Shown here piece by piece: positions 17,092-28,551 of a DNA stretch of 64,000 nt. A model generated the notes under the pieces. It worked only from the letters and a program-made list of their open reading frames with translations, was not told where the DNA came from and did not search any database. Location of the stretch: the NCBI RefSeq assembly GCF_029537485.1, contig NZ_JARPUS010000006.1, forward strand, positions 62,001 to 126,000, given 5' to 3'. Within the stretch, counting starts at the first letter, position 1, and each line of letters starts with the position of its first letter. A program made the translations under genes and the position numbers. The stretch comes from Pseudomonas sp. GOM6 (GTDB lineage: Bacteria > Pseudomonadota > Gammaproteobacteria > Pseudomonadales > Pseudomonadaceae).

Positions 17092-18396
17092 ATGCAGCAA
17101 TTCCGTCGCCTCACCCCCCTCGCCCTGGCCATCGGCCTGCTGTTCGGCGGCCCGGCCATGGCAGCCAACGAAGCGGTCGAAGCCCCGACTGCCAGCGGCA
17201 AGGCGCCGCTGCCATTGGATGAGCTGCGTACCTTCGCCGAGGTGATGGACCGCATCAAATCGGCCTATGTCGAGCCGGTCGACGACAAGACCCTGCTGGA
17301 GAACGCCATCAAGGGCATGCTCAGCAACCTCGACCCGCACTCTGCCTACCTGGAGCCGGAAGCCTTCGCCGAGCTGCAGGAAAGCACCAGCGGCGAGTTC
17401 GGCGGCCTGGGCATCGAAGTCGGCACCGAGGACGGTTTCGTCAAGGTGGTTTCGCCGATCGACGACACACCGGCCTCCAAGGCCGGCATCCAGCCGGGCG
17501 ATTTGATCGTCAAGATCGACGGTCAACCGACCAAGGGTCTGTCGCTGATGGAAGCGGTGGACAAGATGCGCGGCAAGGCCGGCAGCAAGATCACCCTGAC
17601 CCTGGTGCGCGAGGGCGGACGACCGTTCGACGTGGTGCTGACCCGCGCGGTGATCAAGGTCAAGAGTGTGAAGAGCCAGCTGCTTGACGAGGGCTACGGC
17701 CTGATCCGCATCAGCCAGTTCCAGGTCAACACCGGCGAGGAAGTCGGCAAGGCGCTGGCCAAACTGCGCAAGGACAACGGCAAGAAGCTCAGCGGCCTGG
17801 TGCTGGACCTGCGCAACAACCCGGGCGGCGTCTTGCAGGCCGCGGTGGAAGTGGCCGACCACTTCCTCAAGAAGGGCCTGATCGTCTACACCGAGGGCCG
17901 TATCGCCAACTCCGAGCTGCGCTTCAATGCCGACCCGGCCGACGCCAGCGAAGGTGTGCCGCTGGTGGTGCTGATCAACGGCGGCAGCGCCTCGGCCTCC
18001 GAGATCGTCGCCGGCGCCCTGCAGGACCACAAGCGCGGCGTGCTGATGGGCACCGACAGCTTCGGCAAGGGCTCGGTACAGACCGTACTGCCGCTGAACA
18101 ACGATCGCGCCCTGAAGCTGACTACCGCCCTGTACTTCACGCCCGACGGCCGCTCGATCCAGGCCCAGGGCATTGCCCCGGACATCGAGGTCAACCGTGC
18201 CAAGGTGACCCGCGAGCAGGGCGACGAGACGGTCAAGGAGGCTGACCTGGCCGGTCACCTGGGCAATGGCAATGGCGGCGCGGACAAGCCAAGCGGCAGC
18301 AAGAAAAAGCAGGAACCACGCCCGCAGGATGACGACTACCAGCTGAACCAGGCGCTCAACCTGCTCAAGGGACTGAACGTCACCCGCAGCAACTGA
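17092..18396 (+). CDS. ctpA: Carboxyl-terminal processing protease (S41 family, CtpA-like)
   Basis: A 434-residue periplasmic serine protease. It has a signal sequence (PLALAIGLLFGGPAMA), an N-terminal helical region, a PDZ domain (about 85-175, with GLGIEVGTEDGFVKVVSPID) and a peptidase domain with catalytic Ser in GGSASASEIVAGALQ and Lys in SFGKGSVQT. CtpA with its lipoprotein adaptor LbcA degrades peptidoglycan hydrolases in P. aeruginosa. The ATG at 17092 is chosen because GGGAG precedes it by five bases; the TTG at 17080 is too far upstream. It follows envC by 43 bp, fitting a shared cell-wall role. Confidence 0.93.
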   Translation: MQQFRRLTPLALAIGLLFGGPAMAANEAVEAPTASGKAPLPLDELRTFAEVMDRIKSAYVEPVDDKTLLENAIKGMLSNLDPHSAYLEPEAFAELQESTSGEFGGLGIEVGTEDGFVKVVSPIDDTPASKAGIQPGDLIVKIDGQPTKGLSLMEAVDKMRGKAGSKITLTLVREGGRPFDVVLTRAVIKVKSVKSQLLDEGYGLIRISQFQVNTGEEVGKALAKLRKDNGKKLSGLVLDLRNNPGGVLQAAVEVADHFLKKGLIVYTEGRIANSELRFNADPADASEGVPLVVLINGGSASASEIVAGALQDHKRGVLMGTDSFGKGSVQTVLPLNNDRALKLTTALYFTPDGRSIQAQGIAPDIEVNRAKVTREQGDETVKEADLAGHLGNGNGGADKPSGSKKKQEPRPQDDDYQLNQALNLLKGLNVTRSN

Positions 18397-18411
18397 CTTT
18401 CCGTCACAACG

Positions 18412-18439
18412 AAAAAGCCCGGGCATGCCCGGGCTTTTT
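18412..18439. terminator. Bidirectional terminator between ctpA and the binding-protein gene
   Basis: AAAAAGCCCGGGCATGCCCGGGCTTTTT is a perfect palindrome of 28 bases (18412-18439) between convergent genes; it can serve both strands. Confidence 0.93.
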
Positions 18440-18453
18440 CATGGCCGACGGTT

Positions 18454-19215
18454 TTAGTCGACGTATTTCTGGAAGATCTTGTCCACTTCGCCGCTGGCAC
18501 GCAGGCCATCGAGTGCCTTCTGCAGGCGCTCGACCACTTCGTCCGGTGTTTCCGGGTTGAGTGCCAGGAACAGCTCGGCGCTGTCGAAGCGCAAGACGGT
18601 CTTCAGGCCGGTTATGCCTTCCTGCTTGGCCAGGTAGCGACCGGCAGGATCGCCGGTGGCCCACAGGTCGATCTTGCCTTCGGCCAGCTTGTGCGCGTTT
18701 TCCTGGTCGCGCAGTGAACTGATCGGCTCCAGCCCCGACTTGAGCAGGTGTTCCTCAATGGCATCGCCCTTGTAGGCGCCAACCCGGTAGGACTTGGCCT
18801 GCTCCAGGCTGATCAGATTGATGGTGCTGTCGGCACGTGCCAGCATCACCCAGTCGTCCGGGCCGATGGGGCCGACCCACTTGAACAGCTTTTCCCGCTC
18901 CGGCAGCTTGGCCATGACGAAGGCGCCGTTGTTCGGCGTTTCCAGGGCCATCTTGTAGACCCGCGCCCAAGGAAAGCGCAGGGTCATGGTGTAGGGAATG
19001 CCCGCCGCCTTGAAGGTCTCGCGCACGATGTCCACGGCAATACCGGCAAGATTTTCCTCGCGAGCGAAGTTCTTGCCGTTGGTGGCCATGTTGTAGGGCG
19101 GGAAGTTCTCGGTTTGCAGCACGACCTTGTAGTCGTCAGGCAGTTCGGCATGGGCCGCGGCGCTAAACAGCAGGCCGGTACCCAGCAGCAGCGTAGTCAG
19201 TCGCTTCAACAGCAT
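18454..19215 (-). CDS. Periplasmic solute-binding protein (SBP_bac_3), copy 1
   Basis: A 253-residue secreted protein. The signal peptide is MLLKRLTTLLLGTGLLFSAA with cleavage after AHA, and the mature part starts ELPDDYKVVLQTENFPPYNM. The fold is that of polar-amino-acid binding proteins, with LRFPWARVYKMALETPNNG and GKIDLWATGDPAGRYLA. It is a close paralogue of the next gene, and no permease or ATPase gene lies nearby. The ligand is unknown. It may feed a distant transporter or act as a sensor. The start at 19213-19215 is set by the signal peptide. Confidence 0.85.
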   Translation of the reverse strand: MLLKRLTTLLLGTGLLFSAAAHAELPDDYKVVLQTENFPPYNMATNGKNFAREENLAGIAVDIVRETFKAAGIPYTMTLRFPWARVYKMALETPNNGAFVMAKLPEREKLFKWVGPIGPDDWVMLARADSTINLISLEQAKSYRVGAYKGDAIEEHLLKSGLEPISSLRDQENAHKLAEGKIDLWATGDPAGRYLAKQEGITGLKTVLRFDSAELFLALNPETPDEVVERLQKALDGLRASGEVDKIFQKYVD

Positions 19216-19325
19216 ATGGAGTTCCTTGAAAGTCAGGCCACGACGCAACGGCTTGCCGTCCGTGGGGCGCGCAGGGTAGCACGAAGCGCCGCACGGACGT
19301 GTCTGAGGAGAATAGCCAACGCGAG

Positions 19326-20081
19326 TCAGAGGTAACTGTTGGTGATCTCGTCGACGTAGCCTTCGCTGCGCAGTGCATCCAGTGCCTGCTGTAGGCGCTG
19401 CACCACTTCGTCGGGCGTTTCCTTGTTCAGCGCCAGGTACAGTTCGGCGGCATTGAAGCGCAGCACGACTTTCAGGCCACTGGCCCCTTCCTGACGGGCG
19501 ATGTAGCGGCCGACCGGGTCGGTGGTGGCCCACAGGTCGATCTTGCCACTCATCAGCTTGGCCACGTTCTCCTGGTCACGCAGGGAGTTGATCGGGGTCA
19601 TCCCCTGGCTTTCCAGATGCTGGCTGACGGCGTCGTTCTTGTAGGCGCCGATGGTGTACTGGCGCGCTTCTTCCAGGCTGTTCACCTGGATGTTGCTATC
19701 AGGCGCGGCCAGCAGAACCCACTCGCTCTTGGCCAGCGGCCCGACCCACTTGAACAGCGGCTTGCGCTCTTCGGTGTAGGTGGTGGAGAACAGGCCATAG
19801 TTGGGCTTGTCCAGGGTCAGGCGGTAGATACGGTCCCAGGGAAAACGCAGGCTGAGGGTGTAACCGACACCGGCACGCTTGAACACTTCGCGCACCAGGT
19901 CGGCACTGATGCCATCGATATTTTCATCGCGGGCGAAGTTCTTCTCGTCGATGGCCATGTTGAACGGCGGGAAATTCTCCGTCAGCAGGATCACTTTGTA
20001 ATCTTCGGGTAGCTCGGCCTGTGCCCCGCCAGCCAGGCAGAACAGACCAAGGAACAGCGTCTTGCGCAGATACTTCAACAT
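19326..20081 (-). CDS. Periplasmic solute-binding protein (SBP_bac_3), copy 2
   Basis: A 251-residue paralogue of the gene at 18454-19215. The signal peptide is MLKYLRKTLFLGLFCLAGG, cleaved after AQA. The mature start ELPEDYKVILLTENFPPFNM and the motifs LRFPWDRIYRLTLDKPNYG and GKIDLWATTDPVGRYIA align closely with copy 1. The two clearly arose by tandem duplication and are separated by 110 bp. There is no membrane component in the neighbourhood. The 231-bp gap upstream, towards hisF, holds no gene that I can support. Confidence 0.85.
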   Translation of the reverse strand: MLKYLRKTLFLGLFCLAGGAQAELPEDYKVILLTENFPPFNMAIDEKNFARDENIDGISADLVREVFKRAGVGYTLSLRFPWDRIYRLTLDKPNYGLFSTTYTEERKPLFKWVGPLAKSEWVLLAAPDSNIQVNSLEEARQYTIGAYKNDAVSQHLESQGMTPINSLRDQENVAKLMSGKIDLWATTDPVGRYIARQEGASGLKVVLRFNAAELYLALNKETPDEVVQRLQQALDALRSEGYVDEITNSYL

Positions 20082-20312
20082 CGCAGTACAGCTCCAAGTG
20101 GTGTTTAGGTTGGACAGTTTCCTGCTACGCCGCCTCTGCGGGCGGTCGGATGAGCGCGCATAGTGCCACGCAGGCACCTGCTCGCCGTGAGCCAGGTCAC
20201 AGCGACTGCCCGGCAGCTAGCCAGACAATCGATTTGCCGTAATAAACACGCAAGAAGCGAACCACGCGGCGCGACGCATCAATACTGATGCGCGACAGCC
20301 ATTGCCGGCAGG

Positions 20313-21071
20313 TCAGCGCACCACGATGCCGCGACTGGCCAGGTAGGCCTTGGCCTCCGGCACGCTGTATTCGCCGAAGTGGAAGATGCTCGCGGCCAGC
20401 ACCGCATCGGCCTTGCCGTCGATGATGCCGGCGGCCAGGTGCTCGAGGTTACCGACACCGCCTGAGGCGATCACCGGAATGCCCACGGCCTCGCTGATGG
20501 CGCGGGTTACGCCGAGGTCGTAGCCGCTCTTTACGCCGTCCTGATCCATGCTGGTCAGCAGGATCTCGCCGGCGCCCAGGCCTTCCATCTTCTTCGCCCA
20601 CTCAACCGCATCCAGGCCGGTCGGCTTGCGCCCACCGTGGGTGAAGATTTCCCAGCGCCCAGGGGCGACCTTCTTGGCGTCGATGGCGACCACAATGCAC
20701 TGCGAGCCGAAGCGGTCGGCGGCCTCACCGACGAACTCCGGGGTGAACACCGCAGCAGTGTTGATCGACACCTTGTCGGCACCGGCGTTGAGCAGGTTGC
20801 GGATGTCCTGCACGGTGCGCACGCCACCACCGACGGTGAGCGGGATGAACACCTGACTGGCCATGCGCTCCACCGTGTGCAGGGTGGTGTCGCGGCCGTC
20901 GACGCTGGCAGTGATGTCGAGGAAGGTAATCTCGTCCGCACCCTGCTCGTCGTAGCGGCGGGCAATTTCGACGGGATCGCCGGCATCGCGGATGTTCTCG
21001 AACTTGACGCCCTTGACCACGCGGCCGTTGTCCACGTCCAGGCAAGGAATGATGCGTTTCGCCAGCGCCAT
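20313..21071 (-). CDS. hisF: HisF, imidazole glycerol phosphate synthase cyclase subunit
   Basis: A 252-residue TIM-barrel enzyme that uses ammonia from HisH to convert PRFAR to IGP and AICAR. Catalytic Asp residues are in [16 protein letters not shown] (near 11) and [14 protein letters not shown] (near 130). Phosphate-binding loops are [16 protein letters not shown] and [17 protein letters not shown]. Full length, cytoplasmic. Last gene of the minus-strand his cluster hisB-hisH-hisA-hisF, separated from hisA by an unusual 149-bp repeat-like spacer. Confidence 0.97.
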   Translation of the reverse strand: MALAKRIIPCLDVDNGRVVKGVKFENIRDAGDPVEIARRYDEQGADEITFLDITASVDGRDTTLHTVERMASQVFIPLTVGGGVRTVQDIRNLLNAGADKVSINTAAVFTPEFVGEAADRFGSQCIVVAIDAKKVAPGRWEIFTHGGRKPTGLDAVEWAKKMEGLGAGEILLTSMDQDGVKSGYDLGVTRAISEAVGIPVIASGGVGNLEHLAAGIIDGKADAVLAASIFHFGEYSVPEAKAYLASRGIVVR

Positions 21072-21099
21072 GCTGAAACCCTCTCTAACCAGCTGCGCC

Positions 21100-21195
21100 G
21101 CACATCTGCGGCGTTGCGTGGTGCTCGCTCCTCGCCGTACTCATGTACTGCCTCGTCGCTGCGCGCCACGCGCCTTGCATCTGAAGCGGCTCGCT
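21100..21195. repeat. Imperfect palindromic spacer between hisA and hisF
   Basis: The 149-bp hisA-hisF gap contains an imperfect inverted repeat: GCGTGGTGCTCGC on the left faces GCGCGCCACGC on the right across a centre at GTACTCATGTAC (around 21138-21149). A second small hairpin (GCTCGC/GCGAG) lies near 21185-21205. It has no gene and no T-run, and looks like a dispersed intergenic element inside an otherwise tight operon. Confidence 0.5.
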
Positions 21196-21220
21196 CGCTT
21201 AGCGAGGCTTCAGAGCACTC

Positions 21221-21958
21221 TTAACCTTTGAAGTTGTCGCAGAAGGTCTGCGCTTCGGCCACATCCAGCGTGCCTTCGTAGATGGCACGGCCGGTGATGG
21301 CGCCGATGATGCCGGGCGAACGGGCCAGCAGCAGTTTCTCGACATCGCCGAGGTTGTGGATACCGCCGGAGGCGATCACCGGGATCTTGCTGGCGGCGGC
21401 CAGGGCCGCGGTGGCCTCGACGTTGCAGCCCTGCATCATGCCGTCTTTGGCGATGTCGGTATAAACGATGGCGGAGACGCCGTCGGCCTCGAAACGCTTG
21501 GCCAGATCGGTGGCCTGCACGCTGGACACCTCAGCCCAGCCGTCGGTGGCGACGAAGCCGTCTTTGGCATCCAGGCCGACGATCACCTTGCCCGGGAAGG
21601 CCTTGCACGCCTCGGTGACGAATTCCGGCTCTTTCACCGCCTTGGTGCCGATGATCACGTAACTGACGCCGGCGCGTACGTAATGCTCGATGGTGTCCAG
21701 GGTGCGGATGCCGCCGCCGATCTGGATCGGCAGGTTCGGGTAACGCTTGGCGATGGCGGTGACCACTTCGCCGTTGACCGGCTGGCCTTCGAAGGCGCCA
21801 TTGAGGTCGACCAGGTGCAGACGGCGGCAACCGCCCTCAACCCACTTGGCGGCCATGCTTACTGGGTCATCGGAGAACACCGTGGAGTCTTCCATACGGC
21901 CCTGCCGCAGGCGCACGCAGGCGCCGTCCTTCAGATCGATAGCGGGGATAATCAGCAT
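21221..21958 (-). CDS. hisA: HisA, ProFAR isomerase
   Basis: A 245-residue TIM-barrel isomerase acting between HisI and HisF/His[21 protein letters not shown] carries the catalytic Asp near residue 8, and [17 protein letters not shown] the second near 130. [15 protein letters not shown] and [18 protein letters not shown] bind the phosphates. Family length. It lies 55 bp downstream of hisH. Confidence 0.97.
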   Translation of the reverse strand: MLIIPAIDLKDGACVRLRQGRMEDSTVFSDDPVSMAAKWVEGGCRRLHLVDLNGAFEGQPVNGEVVTAIAKRYPNLPIQIGGGIRTLDTIEHYVRAGVSYVIIGTKAVKEPEFVTEACKAFPGKVIVGLDAKDGFVATDGWAEVSSVQATDLAKRFEADGVSAIVYTDIAKDGMMQGCNVEATAALAAASKIPVIASGGIHNLGDVEKLLLARSPGIIGAITGRAIYEGTLDVAEAQTFCDNFKG

Positions 21959-22013
21959 TTCAGCGAGTCCTCAGACCGGGCCTCGCACTGGGCCCGGAAC
22001 AAAACGAAAGCGG

Positions 22014-22652
22014 TTAGAGGCGGCCATCCCAGCCAACGAAATTCTGCAGCAGCTGCAGGCCGTGGCTATGGCTCTTCTCCGGGTGGAACTGCACGGCGAA
22101 CTTCGAGCCCTCGGCCAGCGCTGCGGCGAAGTCCTTGCCGTAGTGGCCGCGACCGACCACCTGGGCTGGGTTGGCGGCCTCGATGTAGTAGCTGTGCACG
22201 AAGTAGAAACGGCCCATGTCCGGAATCTCGTGCCACAGCGGGTGGTCGAGGCTCTGCTGCACTTCGTTCCAGCCCATGTGCGGCACCTTCAGATGCTCGC
22301 CGTCTTCATGCAGATCCTTGCCGAAGAAACGCACCTGGCCGGGGAACAGGCCGATGCAATCGACGCCGCCGTTCTCCTCGCTGCGCTCCAGCAGCGCCTG
22401 CATGCCGACGCAGATGCCGAGGAACGGACGATCCTGGCTGACCTCGCGCACCAGGGCATCGAAGCCCAGGCGCTTGATCTCGGCCATGCAGTCGCGGATC
22501 GCGCCAACGCCGGGGAACACCACGCGGTCGGCCTCGCGGATCACGTTGGCATCGCTGGTCACCAGCACGCGACCGGCGCCGACATGCTCCAGCGCCTTGG
22601 CCACCGAGTGCAGGTTGCCCATGCCGTAATCAATGACAGCAACGGTCTGCAT
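22014..22652 (-). CDS. hisH: HisH, glutamine amidotransferase subunit of IGP synthase
   Basis: A 212-residue class I amidotransferase supplying ammonia to HisF. The nucleophile Cys is in [17 protein letters not shown], and the His/Glu pair is in [14 protein letters not shown]. The N-terminus [20 protein letters not shown] is typical. Its ATG directly abuts the hisB stop codon (TAA-ATG at 22650-22655), so translation is coupled. Full length. Confidence 0.97.
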   Translation of the reverse strand: MQTVAVIDYGMGNLHSVAKALEHVGAGRVLVTSDANVIREADRVVFPGVGAIRDCMAEIKRLGFDALVREVSQDRPFLGICVGMQALLERSEENGGVDCIGLFPGQVRFFGKDLHEDGEHLKVPHMGWNEVQQSLDHPLWHEIPDMGRFYFVHSYYIEAANPAQVVGRGHYGKDFAAALAEGSKFAVQFHPEKSHSHGLQLLQNFVGWDGRL

Positions 22653-23246
22653 TTACAGGGTGCCCTTGGTCGACGGCATCTGCCCGGCCATGCGCGGATC
22701 CAGCTCGACGGCCATGCGCAGGGCACGGCCGAAGGCCTTGAACACGGTCTCGATCTGGTGGTGGGTGTTGTGCCCACGCAGGTTGTCGATGTGCAGGCTG
22801 ACCTGGGCATGGTTGACGAAGCCCTGGAAGAATTCCTGGAACAGGTCGACGTCGAAACCACCGACCACCGCACGGGTGAACGGCACGTGCATCTGCAGGC
22901 CGGGGCGACCGGAGAAGTCGATCACCACGCGCGACAGCGCCTCGTCCAGCGGGACGTAGGAGTGGCCGTAACGGGTCATGCCCTTCTTGTCACCGACGGC
23001 CTTGGCAAAAGCCTGGCCGAGGGTGATGCCGACGTCTTCCACGGTGTGGTGATCGTCAATGTGCAGGTCGCCCTTGCAGTAGATATCCAGGTCAATCAGG
23101 CCATGACGGGCGATCTGGTCGAGCATGTGCTCGAGGAACGGCACGCCAATATCGAACTTGGCCTTGCCGGTGCCATCCAGGTTGATCGAGACCTTGATCT
23201 GGGTCTCCAGGGTGTTGCGCTCGACGGATGCCGTACGTTCGGCCAT
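22653..23246 (-). CDS. hisB: HisB, imidazoleglycerol-phosphate dehydratase
   Basis: A 197-residue monofunctional dehydratase (no HAD phosphatase domain, as usual in pseudomonads). The metal-binding motifs [20 protein letters not shown] and [20 protein letters not shown], and the catalytic-loop region [19 protein letters not shown], are intact. The start [20 protein letters not shown] at 23244-23246 has GGAG just upstream; a Met four codons earlier is less likely. First gene of hisBHAF. Confidence 0.96.
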   Translation of the reverse strand: MAERTASVERNTLETQIKVSINLDGTGKAKFDIGVPFLEHMLDQIARHGLIDLDIYCKGDLHIDDHHTVEDVGITLGQAFAKAVGDKKGMTRYGHSYVPLDEALSRVVIDFSGRPGLQMHVPFTRAVVGGFDVDLFQEFFQGFVNHAQVSLHIDNLRGHNTHHQIETVFKAFGRALRMAVELDPRMAGQMPSTKGTL

Positions 23247-23372
23247 CTCCAGCTCCACAGGCTACTGACGGAAAAAGGCCGACATTATAGGCGGGGCGGG
23301 GCTTGCGCGGCTACCGGCGGTGGTCGGCGCGCGGGCTATCGGGGCGATTGGTCAGAACAAACTGTCGATTAC

Positions 23373-24590
23373 CTAGGCCTGAGCCAACCGCGGGCGCGCC
23401 GCCAGCCAAGTCAGCCATAGCAGGCTGGCGAGACACAGGCCGGCCAGGGTCACGCCCAGCAGCCACTGCCCCGGCGCCAGCCACGAGCCCCAAGCCAGCG
23501 CCAGCACGGCCAGCAACAGCAACCGCCCCGCCTCCAGGCGCCACATGCCTATCTGCCCCTCGAACAAGCGGCCAAGGCTGACACAGCCCAGTACGATCAA
23601 CGGCGCCAGGCCGAACAGCGGCCACCACAGGTCAACCTGCCTGACTGCAGCCAGATAACCCAGAGCCAGACCGTTGATCAGCAAAAACTGGGCGAAGGCA
23701 TAGCACTTGATGGCGAGCGGACAGGAACGGTCAAAGATTTCCGCCCCCATCTGCGGCCAGGGCCGATCCGCCACATCGGCCGGGCGCCAGCCGGTCGGCA
23801 TCCACCACAGACGAAGCTTGTCCCACCATGAGCGCGCAGCCATCGCGTCGTCCCACAGCAGACGCCACCAGGAAAACTGCAGGCGCAACGGATCGAAGGT
23901 GCGCACCGGCGTGGTCACGCCATAACGCACCGGCCCAGCCTCGTCGGCGAAGGTGCCGAACAGGCGATCCCAGATGATGAATACGCCGCCGTGATTCCTG
24001 TCGATGCAGTAGTCGTTCTGCCCATGGTGCACGCGGTGATTGCTCGGCGTGACCATGAACCACTCCAGCACGCCCAGACGGCCGATATGCTGCGAGTGAA
24101 TCCAGAACTGGTAGACCAGCTGCACGCCGAGCAGTACCAAGAACAGCGGCAGCGGCAGACCGAACAGCGCCAGCGGCAGGTAGAAGGGCCAGTCGAAAGC
24201 GGTCTGGAAGGCGCCTTTGCGCAAGGCGGTGGACAGGTTGAAGTCCTCGCTGGAGTGATGCGGCTGGTGCGCACCCCACAACAGGTTGACGCTGTGCAGG
24301 CTGCGATGGGCCCAGTAGAAGCAGAAATCCACCGCAATGAAGCCGAGCAGCCAAGTCCAGGGCGACGCAGGGTCCAGCGTCCACAACCGTGCATGCTCGT
24401 ACAGCCAGGCGTAGGGAATCACCAGTAGCAGGCGCAGCGGCCCTTCCAGCAGCACGCGCAGCACAGCGGTGTCGATACTGGTCGTGGCATCGGCCAGGCG
24501 GTAGGTGTGGCGCCCACTCCAGCGCTCGTAGGCGAGCTCCAGCAGAATCAGCAGGATGTACAGCGGCACGGCCATCACCACCACATTCAT
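23373..24590 (-). CDS. Fatty-acid hydroxylase/sterol desaturase family membrane protein
   Basis: A 405-residue integral membrane di-iron oxygenase-like protein. The His clusters are HRSLHS (near 94), HQPHHSS (near 107) and HRVHHGQND (near 185), preceded by FYWAHRS, all as in the FA_hydroxylase superfamily. Several further helices follow from about residue 285 to the C-terminus (LLLLAVLALAWGSWLAPG), an extension seen in alkylglycerol-monooxygenase-like members. The substrate is probably a lipid, not determinable here. The ATG start lies 228 bp from the divergent asmA start. Confidence 0.85.
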   Translation of the reverse strand: MNVVVMAVPLYILLILLELAYERWSGRHTYRLADATTSIDTAVLRVLLEGPLRLLLVIPYAWLYEHARLWTLDPASPWTWLLGFIAVDFCFYWAHRSLHSVNLLWGAHQPHHSSEDFNLSTALRKGAFQTAFDWPFYLPLALFGLPLPLFLVLLGVQLVYQFWIHSQHIGRLGVLEWFMVTPSNHRVHHGQNDYCIDRNHGGVFIIWDRLFGTFADEAGPVRYGVTTPVRTFDPLRLQFSWWRLLWDDAMAARSWWDKLRLWWMPTGWRPADVADRPWPQMGAEIFDRSCPLAIKCYAFAQFLLINGLALGYLAAVRQVDLWWPLFGLAPLIVLGCVSLGRLFEGQIGMWRLEAGRLLLLAVLALAWGSWLAPGQWLLGVTLAGLCLASLLWLTWLAARPRLAQA

Positions 24591-24818
24591 TGCAACCTCG
24601 GCGAATCTCGTTGTTATGCCGCCAGCCTAAACCCAAATGACCGGCTGCGGATGGCCGCAGCCGCCAGGCCTGCCTGCCCCGGATGCCAAACCCAGGGGAA
24701 CCGCTCGCGGACAGCGTTATCCAAACCCCTGCCACCACCCTGCGGCTCACCGTCGCGCCACCGGCGACGGCGTTATACTCCCGCCGGTCATAAAAGAACC
24801 CCACACAAGGACTGGTCC

Positions 24819-27037
24819 ATGAAAGCCTTCGGCAAGATCCTGGGTCTGCTACTACTCGGCCTGTTGCTGATCATCATCGGTCTCGGCTTCGCCCTGACCC
24901 ATCTGTTCGACCCCAACGACTACAAGGACGAGATCCAGCAACTGGCCCGCGACAAGGCCAATCTCGAACTGCAGCTCAAGGGCGACATCGGCTGGAGCCT
25001 GTTTCCCTGGCTCGGCCTGGAGCTGACCGACGCCACTCTGGCCAGCGCCGACACCCCGGACAAACCCTTCGCCGACCTGCGCCTGATCGGCCTGTCCGTG
25101 CGCGCTCTGCCGCTGCTGCGCAAGGAAGTGCAGATGAGCGACATCCGCGTCGATGGCCTCGACCTGACCCTGCAGCGCGACAAACAGGGTCGCGGCAACT
25201 GGGAAGGCGTCGGCCGCCAGAGCGAGCAACCCGGCAACGGCGCCGAGTCGAAGGCGCCCGCCCAGCCTGACGAGCCGGTCGCGCAAACCACCGACGAAAG
25301 CGGCCAGCCGCTCAAGCTGGATATCGACAGCCTCACCGTGAGCAACTCGCGCGTCGACTACCACGACGAGCAGAGTGGCCAGCAGTTCAGCGCCGAAGGC
25401 ATCGAGCTGAGCACCGGCGCCATCCGCGAGAGCGCCGATATCCCGATCAAACTGCTCGCCTTCCTCGGCAGCAACCAGCCGGTAGTGCGCGCCAAGACCG
25501 AGCTGGAAGGCCTGCTGCGCTTCGACCGCGCGCTGAAACGCTACCAGCTGCAGGACATCAAGCTGGCCGGCGAGGCCTCCGGCGAGCCGCTCAACGGCAA
25601 GACCCTGACCTTCTCCAGCCAGGGCCAGCTGCTGCTCGACCAATCGGCACAGGTGGCCGAATGGACCGGCATCAAGCTGTCCGCCAACCAGCTGCGCGCC
25701 CTCGGCGAGCTCAAACTGCGCGACCTGGACAAGACCGCCAAGCTCGAAGGCAGCCTGTCCGTCGCCCAGTTCAACCTGCGCGAGTTTCTCGACGGCCTCG
25801 GCGTAGCCCTGCCAGCGATGCGTGACCAGAGCACCCTGAGCCGCTTCGAGCTGTCCACTCGCCTGGGCGGCACACCGAACAGCATCAGCCTCGACGACCT
25901 CGCCCTGAAGCTCGACGACAGCAGCTTCAGCGGCAAGCTGGCCGTCACCGACCTGAGCAAGCAGGCCCTGCGCGTACAGCTCAAGGGCGACAAGCTTGAC
26001 CTCGACCGCTACCTGCCGCCGGAAGACAAGGACGCCAGCGCAGGTGCCGCACGCAAGAACGAGGTTAAGCAGACCGTCGCCGCCGCCGGCAAGAGTGGCA
26101 GCACGCCGCTGCCGGACGCACCGACCCAGCAGGCCTGGAGCAGCGCGCCCATGCTGCCGCTGGATACCCTGCGCAAGCTCGACGTACAGGCCGATCTCGG
26201 CCTCGGCCAGCTGACCATCGACAAGCTGCCGCTGGAGAATGCCAGCCTCAAGGCCACCGCCAAGGGCGGCCTGCTCAGCCTGCAGGAGCTGCGTGGCGAG
26301 CTGTACGGCGGCGAGTTCAACGCCACCTCGCAACTCGATGCGCGCCCGGCCGTGCCACTGCTCACCGCACGCAAGCAGCTCAAGCGCATCCCCGTGGAAA
26401 AACTGATCGAAGCCCAGGGCGAGAAAGCGCCGCTGCGCGGCAAGCTTGATCTCAGCGCCGACGTGCGCACCCAGGGCAACAGTCAGAAGGCCTGGGTCGA
26501 CGCGCTGAACGGCAAGGCCAACTTCAGCCTGAGCGATGGCGTACTGGTCGACGCCAACCTGGAGCAGCAGCTGTGCCAGGGCATCGCCACCCTCAACCGC
26601 AAGTCACTGTCCGGCGAGCCACGCGGCAAGGACACCCCCTTCGAGGAGCTGCGCGGCAGCCTGAACTTCACCAATGGCGTCGCCAGCAACCCCGACCTCA
26701 AGGCGCGCATTCCCGGCCTGACCCTCAACGGTCACGGCGACGTCGACCTGCGCGTACTGGGCATGGACTACCGCGTCGGCATCGTCATCGAAGGCGACAA
26801 GCGCGCCATGCCGGACCCGGCCTGCCAGGTCAACGAGCGCTATGTCGGTCTCGAATGGCCGCTACGCTGCCGCGGCCTACTGGAGCTGGGCGCCAAGGCC
26901 TGCCGCGTGGACAAGGAAGGCCTGACCAAGGTAGCCGCCAAACTGGCCGGCGACAAACTCAGCGAGAAGATCGAAGAGAAGCTCGGCGACAAGGTCAGCC
27001 CGGAACTCAAGGACGCGCTCAAGGGCCTGTTCAACCG

Positions 27038-27041
<4 letters not shown>
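24819..27041 (+). CDS. asmA: AsmA family protein
   Basis: A 740-residue envelope protein. It has one N-terminal membrane anchor ([19 protein letters not shown]), followed by the AsmA signature [20 protein letters not shown] and [17 protein letters not shown], then a long beta-rich periplasmic region. A C-terminal AsmA_2 portion (about 480-700) contains [18 protein letters not shown]. AsmA-like proteins bridge the periplasm and are linked to phospholipid transport and outer-membrane assembly. The start at 24819 has AAGGA seven bases before it and a TATACT -10-like box about 40 bp upstream. Its stop overlaps the mutY start. Confidence 0.9.
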
Positions 27042-28101
<1,060 letters not shown>

Positions 28102-28105
<4 letters not shown>

Positions 28106-28374
28106 GCCGTACCGTCCACTGCCGCAAATACAACGAGGAACTGCCTGGCCTCGACCGCCCGCCCTATCCAGGCGCCAAGGGCCAGGACATCTACGACAAT
28201 GTATCGAAGAAGGCCTGGGAAGAATGGCAGGCGCACCAGACCATGCTGATCAACGAACGCCGGCTGAACATGATGAACGCCGAGGATCGCAAGTTCCTGC
28301 AGACCGAGATGGACAAGTTCTTCTCCGGCCAGGACTACGCCCAGGCCGACGGCTACGTACCACCAAGCGCCTAA
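28102..28374 (+). CDS. yggX: YggX, Fe(II)-trafficking/oxidative-damage protection protein
   Basis: A 90-residue protein with family opening [20 protein letters not shown] containing the conserved Cys7. [18 protein letters not shown], and [11 protein letters not shown], also match. It protects Fe-S enzymes, which suits its coupling to mutY, an Fe-S protein. It overlaps the mutY stop by four bases, and yggX following mutY is a common order in gammaproteobacteria. Confidence 0.96.
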
Positions 28375-28377
28375 GCA

Positions 28378-28440
28378 CTTGTAGGAGGGGCCTTGGCCGC
28401 GACCGCCCTGCGGCAGTCGCAACCAGCCCCTCGAACCCGG
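28378..28440. repeat. REP-like sequence downstream of yggX
   Basis: TTGTAGGAGGGGCCTTGGCC with a following GCGACCGC..GCGG..GTCGC palindrome matches the Pseudomonas REP type (TGTAGGAGCGGGCTTGCCCGCGA-like). It is a single copy right after the operon, where it may protect the mRNA 3' end. Confidence 0.6.
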
Positions 28441-28511
28441 CAGCCAAACACCGGCTGCCGCTGAAATTCCGTAACCTCCCGTTTGTACTGAAATTTTTTT
28501 CATTCCCTTGC

Positions 28512-28540
28512 TTGACACTACCCAGCCAAATCCGTTTAAT
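28512..28540 (+). promoter_or_regulatory. Sigma-70 promoter of tRNA-Phe
   Basis: TTGACA at 28512-28517, 17-bp spacer, TTTAAT at 28535-28540, then a GC-rich discriminator (AGCGCCCC) typical of stringently controlled tRNA genes, 11 bases before the tRNA. Confidence 0.85.
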
Positions 28541-28551
28541 AGCGCCCCGTT

